DNA of 64,000 nucleotides from Bacteroides sp. Its GTDB lineage: Bacteria > Bacteroidota > Bacteroidia > Bacteroidales > Muribaculaceae. Below the pieces are notes generated by a model, which saw only the letters and a program-made list of their open reading frames with translations, was not told the origin of the DNA and searched no databases. Both the position numbers and the translations under genes were made by a program. Below are positions 60,036 to 64,000 of the stretch, piece by piece; positions within the stretch are counted from its first letter, which is position 1; each line of letters opens with the position of its first letter. The stretch is from contig JAAVEB010000002.1 of assembly GCA_014801525.1 (NCBI GenBank), positions 17,621 through 81,620 of the forward strand, in the 5' to 3' direction.

Positions 60036-60607
60036 AGCAACTTATAGCCATCGCCGGAGGAATAGGCTGCGGGAAGTCGGTCGTGTCGCGAATTCTGACA
60101 TCGATGGGCAACATGGTATATGACAGCGACAGCCGCGCGAAGCAGCTCATGGACAACAGCAATGAAATAAAATCGGCAATAGCCAAAGAAATATGCGCCG
60201 ACGCAATCACCCCCGACAACCGCATTGACCGCCGAAAGCTCGCGTCGATAGTGTTCAGCGAAAAGGAAAAACTCGAAAAGCTGAATTCAATCGTCCATTC
60301 AGCCGTAAAAAAAGATATTCTGAAATGGCGAGAAAGCAACACTGCCGAAAAACTGTGGGTGGAAAGCGCGATTATATACGAAAGCGGAATAAGCGAGATG
60401 GTCGATGAAGTGTGGGACGTGATCGCCCCTGAAGAGCTACGAATCAGCCGTGTGGTCAACCGCAACGGAATATCCCCTGAAGAAGTGAAACAGCGCATCG
60501 ACGCGCAAAACATCACCGTCACAAATCCCCACAAGCGCACATTCACATTGCTGAACGACGGTGTGCAACCGCTCCTCCCCCAGATATTAAATCTGTTGAA
60601 AAAATAA
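60032..60607 (+). CDS. coaE: Dephospho-CoA kinase
   Basis: IAIAGGIGCGKSVVSRIL P-loop; WVESAIIYESG; ATGA-type overlap with upstream gene. Confidence 0.95.
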   Translation: MKQLIAIAGGIGCGKSVVSRILTSMGNMVYDSDSRAKQLMDNSNEIKSAIAKEICADAITPDNRIDRRKLASIVFSEKEKLEKLNSIVHSAVKKDILKWRESNTAEKLWVESAIIYESGISEMVDEVWDVIAPEELRISRVVNRNGISPEEVKQRIDAQNITVTNPHKRTFTLLNDGVQPLLPQILNLLKK

Positions 60608-60638
60608 TGGCGACACTTGCAAGCGCCGCCATGGTAAC

Positions 60639-62219
60639 TTAAAATTCGCTCGTGAAATGGAAGCGTATTTTAGGGAAATCGTTCTGCGCCATTTGCAACA
60701 CATAATTTGAATCGGCGAGAAACACGTCGCATCCATCACGGTCAACAGCCATAAACTGATGCTTGCGCTTCTTAAATGCCTCAAGCGCCTCGGCATCGTC
60801 ACTCTCAATCCAGCACGCTTTGTATAGAGAAATCGGCTCCCAACGCACTGTCGCTCCATATTCATGAAGCAATCGATACTGAATCACCTCAAACTGCAAT
60901 TGCCCCACAGTGCCGATAATCTTGCGCCCATTGAATTGATTTATGAACAACTGAGCCACGCCCTCGTCCATAAGCTGCTGAATTCCTTTCTCCAGCTGCT
61001 TCGACTTCATGGGGTCAGTGTTTTCTATGTACTTGAACATCTCGGGCGAGAAGCTCGGGAGCCCCTTATAATGAAGGTTTTCACCCGACGAGAGGGTGTC
61101 GCCTATCTTGAAATTGCCGGTATCGGGAATGCCTACTATATCGCCGGGATACGCCTCATCGACAATACTCTTTTTCTGAGCCATAAAAGCGGTTGGAGCC
61201 GCAAAACGCATCATCTTTCCGGAACGCACATGCTTATAATTGGCATTACGCTCAAATTTTCCGGAGCACACCTTCACGAAGGCGATGCATGAACGATGGT
61301 TAGGATCCATGTTGGCATGAATCTTAAACACGAATCCGGTGAACGGCTCCTCCTGAGGGAGCACTACACGCTCCTCGGCAGCCACCGGTCGAGGCGTAGG
61401 GGCAATCTTCACGAAACAATCAAGCAGCTCCTTAACTCCGAATGTGTTAAGAGCCGACCCAAAGAACACCGGTGCGACCTTGCCGTCAAGATAATCCTTT
61501 TCGTCAAATTCAGGATACACGCCCTCGATAAGCTCAAGATCCTCGCGCAATTTAGCCGCGTCCTTCTCGCCCACGGCTTCATCGATGCGCGGATCGTTCA
61601 CCGAGTCGATTTCCACTCGCTCAGTCACCTGCGTCTTGCTGGGGGTGAACAGGTCAAGCGAATTTTCATATATATTATAAACGCCTTTGAACTTGGCTCC
61701 GATATTTATAGGCCAGGAAAGCGGACGCACGGCAATCTTAAGCTCAGCCTCAAGCTCGTCAAGAATCTCAAACGGGTCACGCCCCTCACGGTCAAGCTTA
61801 TTGACAAATATTATGACCGGAGTGTTGCGCATGCGGCACACTTCCATCAGTTTGCGAGTCTGCTGCTCCACACCCTTGGCGACATCGACCACGATAATAA
61901 CGCTGTCGACCGCAGTGAGAGTGCGGTAAGTATCCTCGGCAAAATCCTGGTGACCGGGAGTGTCGAGAATATTTATCTTATAATCTCCGTAATTGAAACC
62001 CATCACCGAGGTAGCGACCGAAATGCCCCTCTGCTTCTCGATTTCCATCCAGTCGGAAGTGGCAGTCTTCTTAATCTTGTTTGACTTCACGGCGCCGGCT
62101 ACGTGAATCGCGCCTCCGAAAAGCAACAATTTTTCAGTAAGAGTGGTTTTACCGGCATCAGGGTGAGAGATAATTGCGAAAGTTCGTCTGCGGTTTATTT
62201 CATCATTAAGAGTAGCCAC
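60639..62219 (-). CDS. prfC: Peptide chain release factor 3
   Basis: [66 protein letters not shown]; start GTG 62219 or TTG 62231. Confidence 0.96.
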   Translation of the reverse strand: MATLNDEINRRRTFAIISHPDAGKTTLTEKLLLFGGAIHVAGAVKSNKIKKTATSDWMEIEKQRGISVATSVMGFNYGDYKINILDTPGHQDFAEDTYRTLTAVDSVIIVVDVAKGVEQQTRKLMEVCRMRNTPVIIFVNKLDREGRDPFEILDELEAELKIAVRPLSWPINIGAKFKGVYNIYENSLDLFTPSKTQVTERVEIDSVNDPRIDEAVGEKDAAKLREDLELIEGVYPEFDEKDYLDGKVAPVFFGSALNTFGVKELLDCFVKIAPTPRPVAAEERVVLPQEEPFTGFVFKIHANMDPNHRSCIAFVKVCSGKFERNANYKHVRSGKMMRFAAPTAFMAQKKSIVDEAYPGDIVGIPDTGNFKIGDTLSSGENLHYKGLPSFSPEMFKYIENTDPMKSKQLEKGIQQLMDEGVAQLFINQFNGRKIIGTVGQLQFEVIQYRLLHEYGATVRWEPISLYKACWIESDDAEALEAFKKRKHQFMAVDRDGCDVFLADSNYVLQMAQNDFPKIRFHFTSEF

Positions 62220-62301
62220 GTTTATATACAATTAAAATCAGTATGTAAATCAAATTGGGTCACGAATTGGAATAAATGCATCTTTTTACATTTTCCGCTT
62301 A

Positions 62302-62309
62302 CAAAATTA
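62302..62309 (-). promoter_or_regulatory. -7 promoter box for prfC
   Basis: TAATTTTG on the minus strand (CAAAATTA on plus). Confidence 0.5.
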
Positions 62310-62390
62310 CAAAAAATTATGTTATAAAACACGATTAAGGATTAATATCTCACTTAAGGCTTCAAAACATCTAAAAATCACTATCCAAAA

Positions 62391-62422
62391 TTTGGATTGT
62401 TAGAAATATAATAATAAATTTG
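62391..62422 (+). promoter_or_regulatory. Bacteroidetes-type promoter for exbB operon
   Basis: TTTG (62391-62394) - 20 nt - TAAATTTG (62415-62422). Confidence 0.7.
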
Positions 62423-62633
62423 CACAACCAAAGCCGTAAATTAACGGCTCGGAATGCTTGAAGATGGATCGAAGAGCCACCTCCGAGACAAGTAGCGCCA
62501 CTACTATTACCTTTATTTAGGGTGAAGCTGATTGTTGACAAGGACCATGTAAACTCACGAAACACAACACTTGCATAAACAGTAGAGATATAACACTTTA
62601 AAATAACTTTAATTCATTATCATTCAAAAAATT

Positions 62634-63476
62634 ATGGAAAATCAAAAGCCTAATGCTGGAGCCGCTCCGGCTAAAAAACAGCCTAAGAACGAAGGTTCTA
62701 ACGTACGCGGTATTAAGAATGCATTTCTTGTAATCATCGCATGTTTCATCGTAGCTCTTTGCTTGTTCATCTTCTGGTTCGGACATGACATGCACTTCGA
62801 CGAAGCAGGTCACCCGCAGGATCTTTGGGGAACCGTATACAAAGGTGGTTTCATCGTGCCTATCCTTCAAACTTTGTTCCTCACCGTTATCGTTCTCTCT
62901 GTTGAACGTTGGATCGCTCTTTCAAGCGCAAAAGGTAAAGGCAGCATCTCTAAGTTCGTTGCCGGTGTTAAAGATTGCTTGAAGAAAAATGACATCGCCG
63001 GAGCTCAGGCTCTCTGCTCTAAGCAGAAAGGTAGTGTTGCCGCTGTAGTTTCAGCTGCTCTCGTTCGCTACGAAGAAATGGACAAGAACACCACTCTTTC
63101 AAAGGAACAGAAAATCGCTACTCTTCAGAAGGAAGTTGAAGAAGCTACCGCTCTTGAGATGCCCGCTCTTCAGCAGAACCTCCCGATCGTTGCAACCCTC
63201 ACCACTCTCGGTACACTTGTCGGACTTCTCGGTACTGTGATGGGTATGATCAAATCATTCCAGGCTCTTGCTGCATCAGGTGCTCCTGACTCAACCGAAC
63301 TTTCTACCGGTATCTCTGAGGCACTTATCAACACCGCCTTCGGTATCGCAACCGGTGCATTCGCAGTTATCTCTTACAACTTCTACACCAACAAGATTGA
63401 CAACTTGACTAACTTGACTTACGCTATCGACGAAATCGGTTTCTCAATCGTGCAAACATTTGCTGCTACTCACTAA
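62634..63476 (+). CDS. exbB: MotA/TolQ/ExbB proton channel family protein
   Basis: LPIVATLTTLGTLVGLLGTVMGMIKSFQALAASG; LSTGISEALINTAFGIATGAFAVI. Confidence 0.94.
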   Translation: MENQKPNAGAAPAKKQPKNEGSNVRGIKNAFLVIIACFIVALCLFIFWFGHDMHFDEAGHPQDLWGTVYKGGFIVPILQTLFLTVIVLSVERWIALSSAKGKGSISKFVAGVKDCLKKNDIAGAQALCSKQKGSVAAVVSAALVRYEEMDKNTTLSKEQKIATLQKEVEEATALEMPALQQNLPIVATLTTLGTLVGLLGTVMGMIKSFQALAASGAPDSTELSTGISEALINTAFGIATGAFAVISYNFYTNKIDNLTNLTYAIDEIGFSIVQTFAATH

Positions 63477-63527
63477 TCCATTGTCTTTCAGATAATATTC
63501 GATTAAAAATCTATTAACAGAAAAACA

Positions 63528-64000
63528 ATGGGAAAAGTAAAAATTAAAAGAAAGAGTACCCTCATCGACATGACCGCGATGAGTGACGTGACTGTTCTTT
63601 TGCTTACTTTCTTCATGTTGACCTCGACCTTCTTGCAGAAGGAGCCGGTTACAGTGCTCACTCCGTCGTCAGTGTCGGAAATCAAAGTGCCTGTGACCAA
63701 CACCACCACTGTCCTCATTTCACCCGAGGGGAAGGTCTTTCTATCGGTTTCAGGTGACGCCGACTCTACCTATTCAAGCGAAAAAGTAAGAGCCGAACTT
63801 ATCAGAAGTGCCGTAGCCGAGTATAACAAGACTCATAGTAAACAAGTACAGCTCACTAACGAACAGGTTGCAAAGTTCTCTAAGATGAACATGTTCGGTA
63901 TAAAGATCGCTGATCTTCCCGCTTTCCTTGATCTTCCTCAAGCAAAGCAAGACGAAGTTCTTTCCGACATGTCAAATCCTTCGACAGGTATTCCTATCGA
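63528..64000 (+). CDS. exbD: ExbD/TolR biopolymer transporter, truncated by window end
   Basis: Own translation from ATG 63528: MGKVKIKRKSTLIDMTAMSDVTVLLLTFFMLTSTFLQKEPV...; open to end of window, so absent from the ORF track. Confidence 0.9.
   Translation, partial: MGKVKIKRKSTLIDMTAMSDVTVLLLTFFMLTSTFLQKEPVTVLTPSSVSEIKVPVTNTTTVLISPEGKVFLSVSGDADSTYSSEKVRAELIRSAVAEYNKTHSKQVQLTNEQVAKFSKMNMFGIKIADLPAFLDLPQAKQDEVLSDMSNPSTGIPI

Noticed and set aside
60607-60632. Bidirectional terminator between coaE and prfC (ATGGCG/CGCCAT)
   Set aside because: Only 6-bp arms with interruptions and no clear T tract; not confident enough to list as a feature
61296-62084. 262-aa plus-strand ORF antisense to prfC
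   Set aside because: Shadow ORF opposite highly conserved RF3 GTPase sequence
1-64000. tRNA/rRNA genes, CRISPR arrays, IS elements, prophage, toxin-antitoxin or defence loci
   Set aside because: None recognised by reading; gene order is dense and mostly housekeeping. tRNAscan-SE, CRISPR finder and DefenseFinder would be needed for a definitive negative

Overview
Chromosomal window from a Bacteroidales-like genome, judged from TAnnTTTG -7 promoter boxes, the leuA-leuC-leuD-leuA2/cimA-leuB operon, the DUF4286-ruvC pair and many secreted or lipoprotein ORFs. About 56 protein-coding genes are supported, most of them housekeeping: rnfE(partial)-rnfA, alaS, miaA, mdh, prmA, a Nat-type ABC exporter, the leu operon, radA, dsbD, ruvC, sppA, lpxK, pnp, thiL, nusB, yajC, coaE, prfC and exbB-exbD(partial). 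Less ordinary content: a ThuA-like/NodB deacetylase next to a GH28 enzyme, an operon with a double-receiver PEP/pyruvate-binding protein and a coiled-coil protein ending in a beta-clamp-like QMSLF tail, an esterase fusion, an ECF sigma operon with unknown secreted proteins, a NusB with an apparently duplicated N-terminal module, a GYF-CD225 protein, and two candidate structured RNAs (about 38.3-38.55 kb and about 62.43-62.63 kb). I saw no tRNA, rRNA, CRISPR array, transposase or prophage. All family calls come from reading motifs in the translations; no database search was run.
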